Assembly: GCA_002418885.1 (NCBI GenBank)
Contig: DIEZ01000066.1
Span: 1-47,064 of the forward strand
DNA length: 47,064 nt
Direction: 5' to 3'
DNA from: Syntrophaceae bacterium UBA5761
Lineage (GTDB): Bacteria > Desulfobacterota > Syntrophia > Syntrophales > UBA4778
The first letter of the stretch is position 1. Each line of letters starts with the position of its first letter. Both the position numbers and the translations under genes were made by a program. Below, in pieces: positions 24,039-32,805 of this stretch. The notes beneath the pieces were generated by a model. That model did no database searches, was not told where the DNA came from, and worked only from the letters and a program-made list of their open reading frames with translations.

Positions 24039-24139
24039 ATGCCCTCTTCGCCCTCATCGACTCCGGCGCCGCCGACATCTACCTCATCGCGGCCATGCTG
24101 ATAATCTTCATCATCTGCTGTGTGGGGAGGGGGAAATGA
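24035..24139 (+). CDS. 34-residue membrane peptide
   Basis: ATG 24035 overlaps the loader stop (ATGA); its TGA overlaps the next start (ATGA at 24136). Begins MNALFALIDSGAADIYLIAA and continues as a hydrophobic helix (MLIIFIICC) with a short basic end (VGRGK). Function unknown. Confidence 0.45.
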   Translation: MNALFALIDSGAADIYLIAAMLIIFIICCVGRGK

Positions 24140-24345
24140 TGGATGACATGCTCGTGGGCTGGGATGAAATCGCGGCTTACCTAAAAGTCTCCGTTAAAAC
24201 AGCCCAGCGCTGGGAAAAAGACGGGCACATGCCTATCGTCCGTCTCTTCTGTGGCTCCGTGAGAGCTTCCCGAAAGGAAATCAAGTACTGGATCGTCAGA
24301 ACAAACGACATAATCGAGTCAATGTCGCAAGATGTCGCTAAATGA
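24136..24345 (+). CDS. Excisionase/MerR-like HTH DNA-binding protein
   Basis: 69 residues; ATG 24136 preceded by ggggaggggg and in an ATGA overlap. LVGWDEIAAYLKVSVKTAQR followed by WEKDGHMPIVRL is the short MerR/Xis-type helix-turn-helix with wing, then ASRKEIKYWIV. Such proteins act as excisionases, late regulators or terminase-linked factors. No integrase is present here, so excision is not supported. It may control the late genes that follow. Confidence 0.6.
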   Translation: MMDDMLVGWDEIAAYLKVSVKTAQRWEKDGHMPIVRLFCGSVRASRKEIKYWIVRTNDIIESMSQDVAK

Positions 24346-24470
24346 CGCTAGACGCCTATAGCTTTTTTTCAAACCTGCCTATCTAATCCTTCCTAGATGC
24401 CCGGAGCATCAACGGGTTCCCAAGCAAATCCAGCATTGAGCCGTCAGTGTCATGTTACCGGGCACCCACT
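24346..24470 (+). other. Gap before the terminase genes
   Basis: 125 bases without a gene. It begins with related phrases (gtcgct, gacgct, gacgcc) and GCTA...TAGC followed by seven T residues at about 24363-24369. That could be a weak terminator. A packaging site (cos/pac) or late promoter may lie here by position, but no signature is visible. Confidence 0.3.
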
Positions 24471-24905
24471 ATGTCATTAAGCAACGGGTCACAGGCCGGA
24501 AAGCAGGCATCTCAAGAGGCAAAGAACTGCCGACTCGTTGCCATTGAGAAGGCCGGCGGGACGTTCCCGAAGATAGCCCGTGAGCTGTGCGGGATCGCTT
24601 TTTCAGACATTGCAGACTTTGTGACCGTGGCCGAGGGCGGGGAAGTCCAGGCCATCCCATCCAACGAAATCCCCAAGCGCAAACGAAAAGCCATCAAGAA
24701 GATCCGGGAGAAGCGGCGAATACTCAACACCCCGGGAGACAAGGGCGATGTGGTCCTGGACCAGAGCACCGAATACGAGCTTTACGACAAAATGGACGCC
24801 CTGAAGTACCTCTGCAGACTCCGGGGCGACGAGGTGCAGAAGATCGACTTGGGCATCCAGGGCATCGAGGACATCCTACGCAAGCTGGACGGCAAGAATG
24901 AGTGA
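24471..24905 (+). CDS. terS: Terminase small subunit
   Basis: 144 residues from ATG 24471; a GTG at 24447 is possible and neither has a clear ribosome site. The middle contains TFPKIARELCGIAFSDIADF, then a basic stretch (IPKRKRKAIKKIREKRRI), then ELYDKMDALKYLCRLRGDE and a C-terminal helix (IQGIEDILRKLDG). This resembles small-terminase proteins with a DNA-binding N-terminal part and an oligomerising C-terminal part. Direct 8-base overlap with the large terminase gene supports the call. It would recognise the packaging site. Confidence 0.65.
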   Translation: MSLSNGSQAGKQASQEAKNCRLVAIEKAGGTFPKIARELCGIAFSDIADFVTVAEGGEVQAIPSNEIPKRKRKAIKKIREKRRILNTPGDKGDVVLDQSTEYELYDKMDALKYLCRLRGDEVQKIDLGIQGIEDILRKLDGKNE

Positions 24906-26751
24906 GTGGATGGAGGCAAAGGTTGCATCCCTACGCGCTAATTTCCGCGAGTTTGCGGCCGCCTGCCTGTTTGTCAGGGATCACACCACAAAGCGCATCC
25001 TGCCATTCAACCTCAACCGCCCACAGCGCATCCTTGACGCCGTCGTGGAGAAGCAGAGATCCGAGATCGGCTACGTCAGGATCATCCTCGACAAGGCCAG
25101 GAGGTTCGGGGGATCAACCTACATCGAGGGCAGAGGATACTGGAAAACATCGCTCAACTTCAATGTCAACGCCTTCATCGTAGCCCACGAGGAAGACTCA
25201 ACCGACACCCTGTTCAGCATGGCCCGCCTGTTCCACGAGCAAAACCCCCTCAAGCCCAAGACCAAATACAGCTCGAAGAAAGAACTCCTCTTCGACACGA
25301 AAGAGGGCACAGGGCTCAAGAGCGAGTACTCCCTTGCCAGCGCAAAGACGACGAGCGCCGGCCGCTCCCAGGGCGTGCATTTCCTTCACGGCTCCGAGGT
25401 GGCTTTCTGGGACGGCAACCCCGACGACCTGCTCGACGGCCTGATGTCCTGCATCTCCGACCCCAAGGATACCGAGGTTTACCTGGAGAGCACCGGCAAC
25501 GGGTTCGGCAACCGCTTTCAACGCGATGTCTTCGACGCCTACCAGGAAGGCAGGCACCCGTACTACTCCGAGGACGGCATTACCTACGCCTGGAAGAACC
25601 CAAAGACGGATTGGGTCCTCGTCTTCATCCCCTGGTTCGCCCATGAGATCTACACCCGCCCGTTCGATACCGACGAACAGCGCCGGGAGTTCTGGCTGCA
25701 GATCAACCGCCCCGTGACCGACCGCGAGACCATGCGCCAGGTTGAGAGCGAAGCCCTTCGCCTGATAAAGCTCTACGGCCTGACCCTGGAGCAACTCCAC
25801 TGGCGAGAGTGGATGATTTCCAACACGTTCAAGGATCGGGTGGAGAACTTCCAACAGGAATTCCCGGCCACGGTCGAGGAGTCGTTCCTCACCCAGGGCG
25901 CCAACCTCTACGGCAAGGCCCTGTGTGACCTGCTTGAGGCCGCCTGCATCGATCCTATCCTCGTAGGCGACCCGGTGGACCGGCAGGGCAAGACGAAGAT
26001 CAGGCCCAACCCCTACGGGCATTTCAAGCTCTGGGAAAAGCCAGACCCGAAGATGTCCTACGTCCTCACGGTGGACGCCGGCGGCGGGGTGAAGAAGTCC
26101 CAGGAAGAGGCCAACCGGGAGCCCGACCCGACCTGCATTGATGTCTGGAACCACAGGACCGGGACCCAGGCGGCACAATGGCACGGGCATATTCACTACG
26201 GGATGATCGGGGAAGTGACGGAGTTGATCGGCAACCTGTATCACCGTGCGCCTGCCTGCGTCGAACTCAACAACCATGGATACACGGTGGTCGATGACCT
26301 GACCAAGCGGGCCTACCCGCAGTTCGAGATGAAGCCCGGCGAGCCCGGCTGGATCACGACAAAGAAATCCCGCCCGAAGATGCTGGATGCCCTGCACGAG
26401 CTGGGGGGAGCGGGAGCCCTGCAGATCCGCTGCAAGGAGACGGTCAGCGAAATGCGGACCTTCGTGGAAATAAACATGAAGTACCAGGCCGAGAGCGGCT
26501 GCCACGACGAAAGGGTGATCACGGCGGCCATGGCCTCCGAAATGATGACCCTACTGGCTCGCAGAATGAGCCCACAGGAGCAAAAAGACTTCCGGGGAAG
26601 GGTAGGAGCCCAGATCGGAGAGTACGACCCCGGTTTAGACAAGAAACTCCCGCCTTCGAAGATCCGGCCGCCCGACATCTCGCTCGGCGGGTGGATGGAC
26701 AGAAACCGAAGCACGGAGCCGGATGGGAGCCTCGAGGTAAGGATCGGATGA
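24898..26751 (+). CDS. terL: Terminase large subunit (packaging ATPase/nuclease)
   Basis: 617 residues. The ATPase half has a deviant Walker A, KARRFGGST at residues 66-74, of the R-x-G-G-S-T type found in many terminases, and a Walker B region FLHGSEVAFW near residues 162-171. Further phrases (VYLESTGNGFGNRF) fit the coupling motif. The nuclease half begins near residue 390 with YVLTVDAGGG, continues with VCV-type beta strands and ends near RVITAAMASEMM, giving the acidic RNase-H-like site. It drives DNA into the prohead through the portal. Overlaps the next gene by ATGA. Confidence 0.9.
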   Translation: MSEWMEAKVASLRANFREFAAACLFVRDHTTKRILPFNLNRPQRILDAVVEKQRSEIGYVRIILDKARRFGGSTYIEGRGYWKTSLNFNVNAFIVAHEEDSTDTLFSMARLFHEQNPLKPKTKYSSKKELLFDTKEGTGLKSEYSLASAKTTSAGRSQGVHFLHGSEVAFWDGNPDDLLDGLMSCISDPKDTEVYLESTGNGFGNRFQRDVFDAYQEGRHPYYSEDGITYAWKNPKTDWVLVFIPWFAHEIYTRPFDTDEQRREFWLQINRPVTDRETMRQVESEALRLIKLYGLTLEQLHWREWMISNTFKDRVENFQQEFPATVEESFLTQGANLYGKALCDLLEAACIDPILVGDPVDRQGKTKIRPNPYGHFKLWEKPDPKMSYVLTVDAGGGVKKSQEEANREPDPTCIDVWNHRTGTQAAQWHGHIHYGMIGEVTELIGNLYHRAPACVELNNHGYTVVDDLTKRAYPQFEMKPGEPGWITTKKSRPKMLDALHELGGAGALQIRCKETVSEMRTFVEINMKYQAESGCHDERVITAAMASEMMTLLARRMSPQEQKDFRGRVGAQIGEYDPGLDKKLPPSKIRPPDISLGGWMDRNRSTEPDGSLEVRIG

Positions 26752-27029
26752 ACGGATCAGCAAAGATCAGCCAGGAGATCGAGGCGCCCACATCCTGCAA
26801 GGGATGCGGCCTCAAACGCGAGGAGGCCATGGAGCAGTACGGGGGATACCTCATTCTCCCCACGGCCATCCCTTCCATCGTGACGTATATCTGTCCCGCC
26901 TGCGGGAACATGCAGGCCAACTCAAACGCCTACGAACTGACAAAGACGCTCATCGCCAAGCAGCAGAACGAGCCCCGTATCATCAAGCCTGACAACAAAG
27001 TCGTCCAACTCACACCGAGATTCAAATAG
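26748..27029 (+). CDS. Zinc-ribbon protein downstream of terminase
   Basis: 93 residues; ATG 26748 overlaps the terminase stop (ATGA), so the longer frame is rejected. CKGCG near residue 17 and CPACG near residue 50 form a four-cysteine zinc ribbon around a hydrophobic segment. The tail is basic (RIIKPDNKVVQLTPRFK). The role is unknown; position suggests a packaging or late accessory protein. Confidence 0.55.
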   Translation: MNGSAKISQEIEAPTSCKGCGLKREEAMEQYGGYLILPTAIPSIVTYICPACGNMQANSNAYELTKTLIAKQQNEPRIIKPDNKVVQLTPRFK

Positions 27030-27044
27030 CACGGAGGTTTAGCC

Positions 27045-27653
27045 ATGCCGAATATCAGCCTTTTGTACGACGGATTGAACCTGACAACCATGAGGCTTGC
27101 GCCTGGTGATACGGCATTGCTGATGCCCGCCGGGGCCTACAAGTACGCCGAGTACAAGATCGGTTTCGACTCGGGCGGGACGACGGCGATCACGGCCGGG
27201 ATGCGTATCCTCGGGGCGACCTCCGGGGCACAGGCCGTCGTGACCTACGTTCCTGACCTGACAAGCGGGACCTGGGCCGGCGGCGACGCAGTCGGCTTCC
27301 TATACCTGAAGAGCTGGACCGGGATCGCCTTCCAGAACAACGAAAAGCTCACCGTCGAGGCCGTGGCCGATGATGCGACCGTAGACGGCACGATCATCAC
27401 GCTCGGCCAGAAAGACTACATCAACCCGAACTTCTACGGCAAGACGGCCCGGCAGCTCTGGATACAGGGCGAGACGCAGTCGCTAAAGGTCGGCTGCGAC
27501 GGGACCATCCCGGCCCAGACCTCGCTGATCGGCATCACGATTCCGAACGGTTCCACGATGATCCTGACCGACGCCGACAACATGGCGAAGTGCTACCTGA
27601 TCAACGCAGCGAACGGGTCCAACGGATTCGCCAACGTTTTGGGAATTTTCTAG
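27045..27653 (+). CDS. Beta-rich virion-type protein
   Basis: 202 residues with ribosome site cacggaggtttagccATG. Residues about 50-110 hold a fold-like unit GATSGAQAVVTYV, SGTWAGGDAVGFLYL, GIAFQNNEKLTV that recurs in phage decoration and fibre proteins. Residues 130-200 are also beta-rich (ARQLWIQGETQSLKVG). No signal peptide, unlike the three genes that follow. Probably a structural or surface-decorating protein; not certain. Confidence 0.5.
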   Translation: MPNISLLYDGLNLTTMRLAPGDTALLMPAGAYKYAEYKIGFDSGGTTAITAGMRILGATSGAQAVVTYVPDLTSGTWAGGDAVGFLYLKSWTGIAFQNNEKLTVEAVADDATVDGTIITLGQKDYINPNFYGKTARQLWIQGETQSLKVGCDGTIPAQTSLIGITIPNGSTMILTDADNMAKCYLINAANGSNGFANVLGIF

Positions 27654-27664
27654 GGGGTAGGGCC

Positions 27665-29911
27665 ATGAAAAACAAACTCATCGCAATCCTGACAACGGCC
27701 ATGCTCCTCGGCTACGCAAGCAACGGCTGGGCGCCTCCGCCGAGCGGGGGAGGTACGGGTGGAGCTGTTACCGGCATGGCCGAAGATGGTTCGGTTGCCT
27801 GGACCGGGGCACCTAAACCCGACAGCGCAGGGGGCCAGACCATCGGCACGACTTCTGCCGAGTGGGGGCATATCTACCTGCACGACGGGAAAGGCGTTTA
27901 TTTTCAGGCCGACCAATCCGTTTCAATCATTCCCGCTGCTGGCGTGCTCACGTTTACGGCGGCTGGCGAGGGAATGAGCCTGACCGCAAGCGCGAACCTC
28001 TGGACGATTTCCAGTGCCACGGACGCGGTTTTCACGATTGACAAGCAACTGTCATTCACGGCCAACCCCCGCATCTACGACGGGTCGCACTACCTCACCC
28101 TTGACGCTGACGGCCTGACCGGGGATGCAACGATTACCTTCGGGGCGAATACCAACAACCTCGCCATTTCAAACGGTACGGCAGTATTGGACATTGCCGC
28201 AGCCGCTACCCTAAACGTAGACACTTCCCTTACCGTTCAGACAGGGGCTGTGACGCTCACAGGCAACGCAGGGGCTTCTACCCTGGTCCTGCCTGCCGGT
28301 TCTCTTACCCTCGGAACGATGGCAGCAGAGACGGCGAATCAGTACGCCAAACTCGCATCTCCCACGTTCACGGGGAGCGTCATTATCCCCTCGGCCAATG
28401 CAGACCCCGCTTCTACGGCTGGCTCTATTGTCCATGACTCAACGGTTACAAACCACCTCCGCGGAGCTATCCGCTGGTACGACGGTACAGGAATCAGGCA
28501 GGTTGTTGATCTGACGGCGGCGGTTGCTGAGGGATGCACGGACGATTATGTGGTCGCCTACGACTCGACGGCAGACGCATTTTACTGCAAGGAAGACGCG
28601 AACACGGGTGGCGTTCCCACCACCATCACCGTAGCCGACACGGCCGACACCACTACCTTTGTCTCCTTGTTTGAAGACGCTACGGGAGATAGAGGACCCA
28701 AGACAGACGCCGGGATCACCTACAACGCATCTTCCGGCATGCTGACCGTCACGGGCCTGACCACTGGCGCGGGCGGGATCACCACGGCGTCTTCCGACTC
28801 TCCGACCGACTCCTTCCTTGACACTCAGGCCCCCGGTGCGGACAAGGAGATTGCAAAGATCGTCGGCGGTTATGTGGATGGGGCCGATGGGGCAGAGAAC
28901 GGCACGCTTGACCTTTACGCTCATGAGGCAGGAACATCTACCTCGTATGCGACAATCGATGGGAAGAACGTAAAATTCAAGATAAACAAGAAGCTGGAAA
29001 CGGTAGGGGTCATCGAACTCGGCCACGCCTCGGATACGACGCTTGCAAGAGTGAGTCCTGGAGTGGTGAGCATCGAGACCGTAAACGTCGTCACGGTTTC
29101 CTCCACAGACACCCTGACCAACAAGACCTTAACTGCCCCTCTTGCCACCCTTCCCCGCGTGGATGGAAAGACGGCATTAACTTTGACCGCAGCGCAGGTG
29201 TCGGGAACGGTGATTCGCAATACCGGGCAGTCGCTTGCGGACGTAAACCATACCCTACCTCAGGCCGCAGCGGGCTACAACTTCATCGCCTTTGTCGGCA
29301 CGACGCTTGCCGCGATGAACTACTGGAGATTCACTGCCGACAACTCCCCTCAAGACTATATGTGCCTGGACGGGACGTGTGGAAAGACTTATGTGAGCGT
29401 AGACACCCCGACGATGGGAGATACGCTGACTTGCTACACGGAACAGATGTCGGGTACGGGCCTTAAGAATGAAGCCGATCTTGGGATCGGAACAACTGCT
29501 AACACAAGCGTCAAGAATACGGTAGCGGTGGAGTTCGATATCGCTGGGACCGGATACTCGAAAGCGGTTGCCGAGACCGCGCCGGGTAACGATACGATTC
29601 CCCAGAACAAATACGGTGCTGTGGCCTTCGACATCGGTGCGAACGGAACGATTGACGCCATAGAAGCTACCGCCAACGCGACGGGTTATAACTCTGCCGC
29701 CCTTGCCATTGAAGGCATCCCCGCAGTAGAGGCTGCCCATACGCGACTCGGCACCGTTACGGCCATGAGCACGGAAGCGGGAGGATTTGTTTTCGGGACG
29801 ACGGCCCTTAACGCAGCTAACACAACCGTAGCCTATACCGATGCAGCGATCTATACGCCTTCCTTCGGATGGGTCTGTATCACCGGTAAGGGCACCTGGA
29901 CGACGAACTAG
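27665..29911 (+). CDS. Large fibre-like protein with signal peptide
   Basis: 748 residues from ATG 27665 (gggggtagggccATG). Residues 1-24 look like a Sec signal peptide: KNK, then LIAILTTAMLLG and a cleavage region SNGWA. The rest is beta-rich with phage-fibre phrases: TTSAEWGHIYLHDGKGVYF, QSVSIIPAAGVLTF and DTLTNKTLTAPLATL. The C-terminal 250 residues contain cysteines (CLDGTCGK) and a repeat-rich beta region. A signal peptide on a fibre-like protein is unusual; it may be exported to the host surface or periplasm, or be a virion protein whose N-terminus only mimics a signal. Both readings are open. Confidence 0.55.
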   Translation: MKNKLIAILTTAMLLGYASNGWAPPPSGGGTGGAVTGMAEDGSVAWTGAPKPDSAGGQTIGTTSAEWGHIYLHDGKGVYFQADQSVSIIPAAGVLTFTAAGEGMSLTASANLWTISSATDAVFTIDKQLSFTANPRIYDGSHYLTLDADGLTGDATITFGANTNNLAISNGTAVLDIAAAATLNVDTSLTVQTGAVTLTGNAGASTLVLPAGSLTLGTMAAETANQYAKLASPTFTGSVIIPSANADPASTAGSIVHDSTVTNHLRGAIRWYDGTGIRQVVDLTAAVAEGCTDDYVVAYDSTADAFYCKEDANTGGVPTTITVADTADTTTFVSLFEDATGDRGPKTDAGITYNASSGMLTVTGLTTGAGGITTASSDSPTDSFLDTQAPGADKEIAKIVGGYVDGADGAENGTLDLYAHEAGTSTSYATIDGKNVKFKINKKLETVGVIELGHASDTTLARVSPGVVSIETVNVVTVSSTDTLTNKTLTAPLATLPRVDGKTALTLTAAQVSGTVIRNTGQSLADVNHTLPQAAAGYNFIAFVGTTLAAMNYWRFTADNSPQDYMCLDGTCGKTYVSVDTPTMGDTLTCYTEQMSGTGLKNEADLGIGTTANTSVKNTVAVEFDIAGTGYSKAVAETAPGNDTIPQNKYGAVAFDIGANGTIDAIEATANATGYNSAALAIEGIPAVEAAHTRLGTVTAMSTEAGGFVFGTTALNAANTTVAYTDAAIYTPSFGWVCITGKGTWTTN

Positions 29912-29920
29912 GAGCACGCC

Positions 29921-30538
29921 ATGAAGAAATTCATTCTGCTGTTCTTGCTGATTCCCTCGCTATGCTTTGCCGTTGAGCCTATCGACTTTAGCAAGTCCAT
30001 CGCCATGAGCCCCGCTATTCTTGGAGGAAGCGGGGGAGGGCCGGCGGCGGCTGGATGCAACCCGGCTACCAACGAGGTAGGCAATAGAGCTACGGAGTTA
30101 ACGTCGCAGTCCTGTGCAGCAGATATTGCGATGTGTTTCCTTTCGGCTGCCGATTGCTCTGGAGATTTGGACACTGCGTATGTCTACGGCAGCGCCGCAA
30201 GTGGCAACGCGAGTGTGAAGGTATGTGTATACTCCTCAGACGGGGGTAATCCCGGTTCCGGCGATCTAAAGATCGGATGCTCTGGAGGGATTGCTGAATC
30301 GGGTGGTGTTGGGTGGAAATCGGGAGTGATGGACGGCGGGAGTGTCATCGCATCATCTAGCTATTGGGTGTGTCTGTTTGTTTCTACCACGGAAGCGTGG
30401 TCAGCGGTGAGAAACTCCACGGGTACGCTTTGGTATAAAGCCACGTCAGGAGCATACGACACTCCCCCCGCCAATCTCAGCTCAGTGACTAACAGCATAG
30501 CATGGGCACCGCTATCACTTTATGTGACGATTAAATGA
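29921..30538 (+). CDS. Secreted beta-sandwich-like protein
   Basis: 205 residues with ggag before ATG 29921. Clear signal peptide: MKKFILLFLLIPSLCFA followed by VEPID. The mature part is glycine/serine-rich, with six or more cysteines that could form disulfides (CNPATN, SQSCAADIAMCFL, VKVCVYSS, LKIGCSGG, YWVCLFVS). The pattern of alternating strands suggests a jelly-roll or carbohydrate-binding-type module. It overlaps the next gene by ATGA. Its function is unknown; it should be exported by the host Sec system. Confidence 0.6.
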   Translation: MKKFILLFLLIPSLCFAVEPIDFSKSIAMSPAILGGSGGGPAAAGCNPATNEVGNRATELTSQSCAADIAMCFLSAADCSGDLDTAYVYGSAASGNASVKVCVYSSDGGNPGSGDLKIGCSGGIAESGGVGWKSGVMDGGSVIASSSYWVCLFVSTTEAWSAVRNSTGTLWYKATSGAYDTPPANLSSVTNSIAWAPLSLYVTIK

Positions 30539-31920
30539 AGAAACTACTAATCGTCATTGCGATCCTTGTCTTGGCAGGAAATGCCCTTGCGGCAGATCGT
30601 CACGTCGGCTCCGGGCAGACCTACTCCACTATTGGAGAGGCCGTTACCGCAGCGTCGAATAGTGACAACATCATCATTCACGCAGGGACTTATGCAGAAA
30701 ATGTAGACACGGGAGGAAAAACCGGCCTGACGTTCATCAACAATACCGGGGACGCTCCTATTGTTCAGGGTAGATTTTCCGTCGACAACAACACAACGAT
30801 TGACGGGCTAAAAATAACCGGATGGACCGAAGCTTATCATGGCATAAAAGGTTATCAAGTTACGGGGGTGACGGTAAGAAACTGCGAAATATACGCAGGG
30901 GGAGACTCGGGGTCTGCTTCGGGCGTCTACTTCCGGAAGAGCACGAAAATCCTGATCGACAACTGCATAATTCATGCTGGGATTAAGGGCGTCACTATAG
31001 TTTCCGGTGATTCTACCGACGCCACTTATGCAAACGGGACCATCATCAGAAACAGCTTCATTTACGACAACTTTGTGGACGGAGTCAATATCCACGGGCA
31101 GTATTTCACGATCAGCGGCAACCAGATTTATAACAACATGGATTCTAATTTTGCCGATAATCACCCTGACGGAATAGCGTTCATACGGGCGATTATTCCC
31201 GTAGACGGTTTCTATGGGGTGTCCTTCGCTAAGATTTCCAAGAATAAAATATACAATCACACGCAGAACATCTTCTCCGAAAATGTGACCGGGGGAGAGG
31301 AAGCCAACGAACAGGAAATATATATCACCGAAAACGTAATTTTCAATGCCAGCAGCGGAACCGTCAACGGCGTGGATATGAGTACGTTCGGGTCAAGGAA
31401 CTTTTCCATGACAAACGGCGTGAACGGGCTTTACTTTTACGGAAATACAATAGGTCACGCGGGGGGGCTGTCTATAGATTTCGAGGACGGGAAGAACGGA
31501 ACTTACCACTTCAAAAACAATATCTTCGTCACCACCGGAGAACACATCTCTCTCAATGTTTCCGACATGGATGATTTTTCAGCGGGAGAGTTTGATTATA
31601 ACCTCTACGACATCGGCAGCAAATTTATTTACGCAGACGGAACTTATTACGACACCCTAACCACTTTTCAGGCTGCCTACGCCATGCAGGAAACTCACGG
31701 GCAGAGTGGAACGGCTGGAATCAATGCATTTCCGACCCCGACTCCAACAGGTGCAGGGGTTTTATGCGTCAACAACGGTGCTACTCTCGGGGCACCCTAT
31801 AACACGGATATTATCGGAACATCAAGGCCCCAAGGTGCAGCATGGGACATCGGAGCCTATGAATACTACGAACAGGGCAGCATCCACGGCATCACGTCTA
31901 TGGGAGTGAGTAAAAAATGA
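30535..31920 (+). CDS. Secreted right-handed beta-helix protein
   Basis: 461 residues, ATG in an ATGA overlap. Signal peptide MKKLLIVIAILVLAGNALA ahead of ADRHVGSG. It continues with QTYSTIGEAVTAASNSDNII and HAGTYAENV, the entry of DUF1565/pectin-lyase-like helices. Many coils follow (VTVRNCEIYAGG, ILIDNCIIHAG, ISGNQIYNNM, ISKNKIYNH), and the end reads RPQGAAWDIGAYEY, a typical terminal motif of this fold in surface proteins. It may bind or degrade polysaccharide outside the cytoplasm. Composition is more AT-rich than the structural genes, which suggests separate acquisition. Confidence 0.7.
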   Translation: MKKLLIVIAILVLAGNALAADRHVGSGQTYSTIGEAVTAASNSDNIIIHAGTYAENVDTGGKTGLTFINNTGDAPIVQGRFSVDNNTTIDGLKITGWTEAYHGIKGYQVTGVTVRNCEIYAGGDSGSASGVYFRKSTKILIDNCIIHAGIKGVTIVSGDSTDATYANGTIIRNSFIYDNFVDGVNIHGQYFTISGNQIYNNMDSNFADNHPDGIAFIRAIIPVDGFYGVSFAKISKNKIYNHTQNIFSENVTGGEEANEQEIYITENVIFNASSGTVNGVDMSTFGSRNFSMTNGVNGLYFYGNTIGHAGGLSIDFEDGKNGTYHFKNNIFVTTGEHISLNVSDMDDFSAGEFDYNLYDIGSKFIYADGTYYDTLTTFQAAYAMQETHGQSGTAGINAFPTPTPTGAGVLCVNNGATLGAPYNTDIIGTSRPQGAAWDIGAYEYYEQGSIHGITSMGVSKK

Positions 31921-32072
31921 CCTTCAACGATATAGAAGACTACTCCATGTTTGGAATACCTTTACCCGCCTTCATTCTCGGTCTCATGTGGATTGAAGGA
32001 ACAATCTGGATTACTCGACAGTTTCTGATAGCTCATACTCAAATGTATCAAGGAGACGATGATGGAGAATGA
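31917..32072 (+). CDS. 51-residue membrane-associated peptide
   Basis: ATG 31917 overlaps the previous stop (ATGA). Begins MTFNDIEDYSMFGIPLPAF and continues as one hydrophobic segment (ILGLMWIEGTIWITRQFLI), ending acidic (GDDDGE). It overlaps the next gene by 11 bases. Could belong to the lysis set; function unknown. Confidence 0.5.
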   Translation: MTFNDIEDYSMFGIPLPAFILGLMWIEGTIWITRQFLIAHTQMYQGDDDGE

Positions 32073-32334
32073 AAGCAGAAACGACACTGCGCGCAATGTT
32101 CTCGGCTGGACTGCTGGACTGCTAGCCCTCATATTGGTTGCCTACTTTACCGTTCGCTACCAGTCATCTACAGAACTGGACAGGGCCGTGATAGATAGGC
32201 TTAACTCTCACGAGGTGCGGATTACCAGCACCGAAACGTGCCTAAAGTACATGAGCAATGACATCTCCGAGATCAAGGAGATGACAAAGGAGATTCGGAA
32301 CGAACAGAAGAGGCGGGAGAGGCAAGGGAGGTAA
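32062..32334 (+). CDS. Membrane-anchored coiled-coil protein (lysis-linked)
   Basis: 90 residues; ATG 32062 has AAGGAG at the best spacing (ATG 32059 also possible). One membrane helix near residues 13-31 (VLGWTAGLLALILVAYFTV) is followed by a coiled coil (RLNSHEVRITSTETCLKYM, SEIKEMTKEIRNEQKRR). This N-in membrane helix plus coil resembles XhlA- or spanin-like lysis proteins and sits three bases before the endolysin. Confidence 0.5.
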   Translation: MENESRNDTARNVLGWTAGLLALILVAYFTVRYQSSTELDRAVIDRLNSHEVRITSTETCLKYMSNDISEIKEMTKEIRNEQKRRERQGR

Positions 32335-32337
32335 CAG

Positions 32338-32796
32338 ATGCGCGGCGAGCACAAACAGCTATTCCTCGATCTTTCCGAAGCGCAGATCATGGCTCTGTGT
32401 ATCTGGGCCGAGGCAAGAGGCGAGGGGATGGAGGGCTGTATTGCCGTGGGGTCGGTTATCCTGAACCGCGTCGATCATCGAAAGTGGGATGGCGAGACGG
32501 TCCACGAAGTCATCATGAAGCCCTGGCAGTTCTCGTGGCTCAACTCGTGCCCCCCGCAGAGCTACACGGACCCGCAGTATGAAACGTGTGTAGAGATCGC
32601 AAGGAACTTCGAAGGGGCATACCATGAGAAGCCGACTCTTTTCGTAGCGTACGAAATCGCCCGGAATATGCTAGATGGAACGATCAAGCGAAACGTTCCA
32701 TCGCTGGAATATCACACGATAGACGTCCATCCGGAGTGGGCAAAGCGGTTAAAGGTTCACAGGGTCATTGGCAGGCATACCTTTTACGAAGCATAG
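32338..32796 (+). CDS. SleB-like cell-wall hydrolase (endolysin)
   Basis: 152 residues, ribosome site gggaggtaacagATG. ALCIWAEARGEGMEGCIAVG with its glutamates and SVILNRVDHRKWDG match the SleB/CwlJ-type Hydrolase_2 domain, continuing with VHEVIMKPWQFSWLN and the histidines of LEYHTIDVHPEW. It should cleave peptidoglycan glycan strands as a lytic transglycosylase. No signal peptide, so release needs a holin, consistent with the membrane genes around it. Length is normal for a single-domain phage endolysin. Confidence 0.85.
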   Translation: MRGEHKQLFLDLSEAQIMALCIWAEARGEGMEGCIAVGSVILNRVDHRKWDGETVHEVIMKPWQFSWLNSCPPQSYTDPQYETCVEIARNFEGAYHEKPTLFVAYEIARNMLDGTIKRNVPSLEYHTIDVHPEWAKRLKVHRVIGRHTFYEA

Positions 32797-32805
32797 GAGG
32801 AAGTC

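Noticed and set aside
25198..26505. 435-codon minus-strand frame opposite the large terminase gene
   Set aside because: It is the antisense shadow of terL; the composition is Leu/Gly/Val-rich with no domains or ribosome site.
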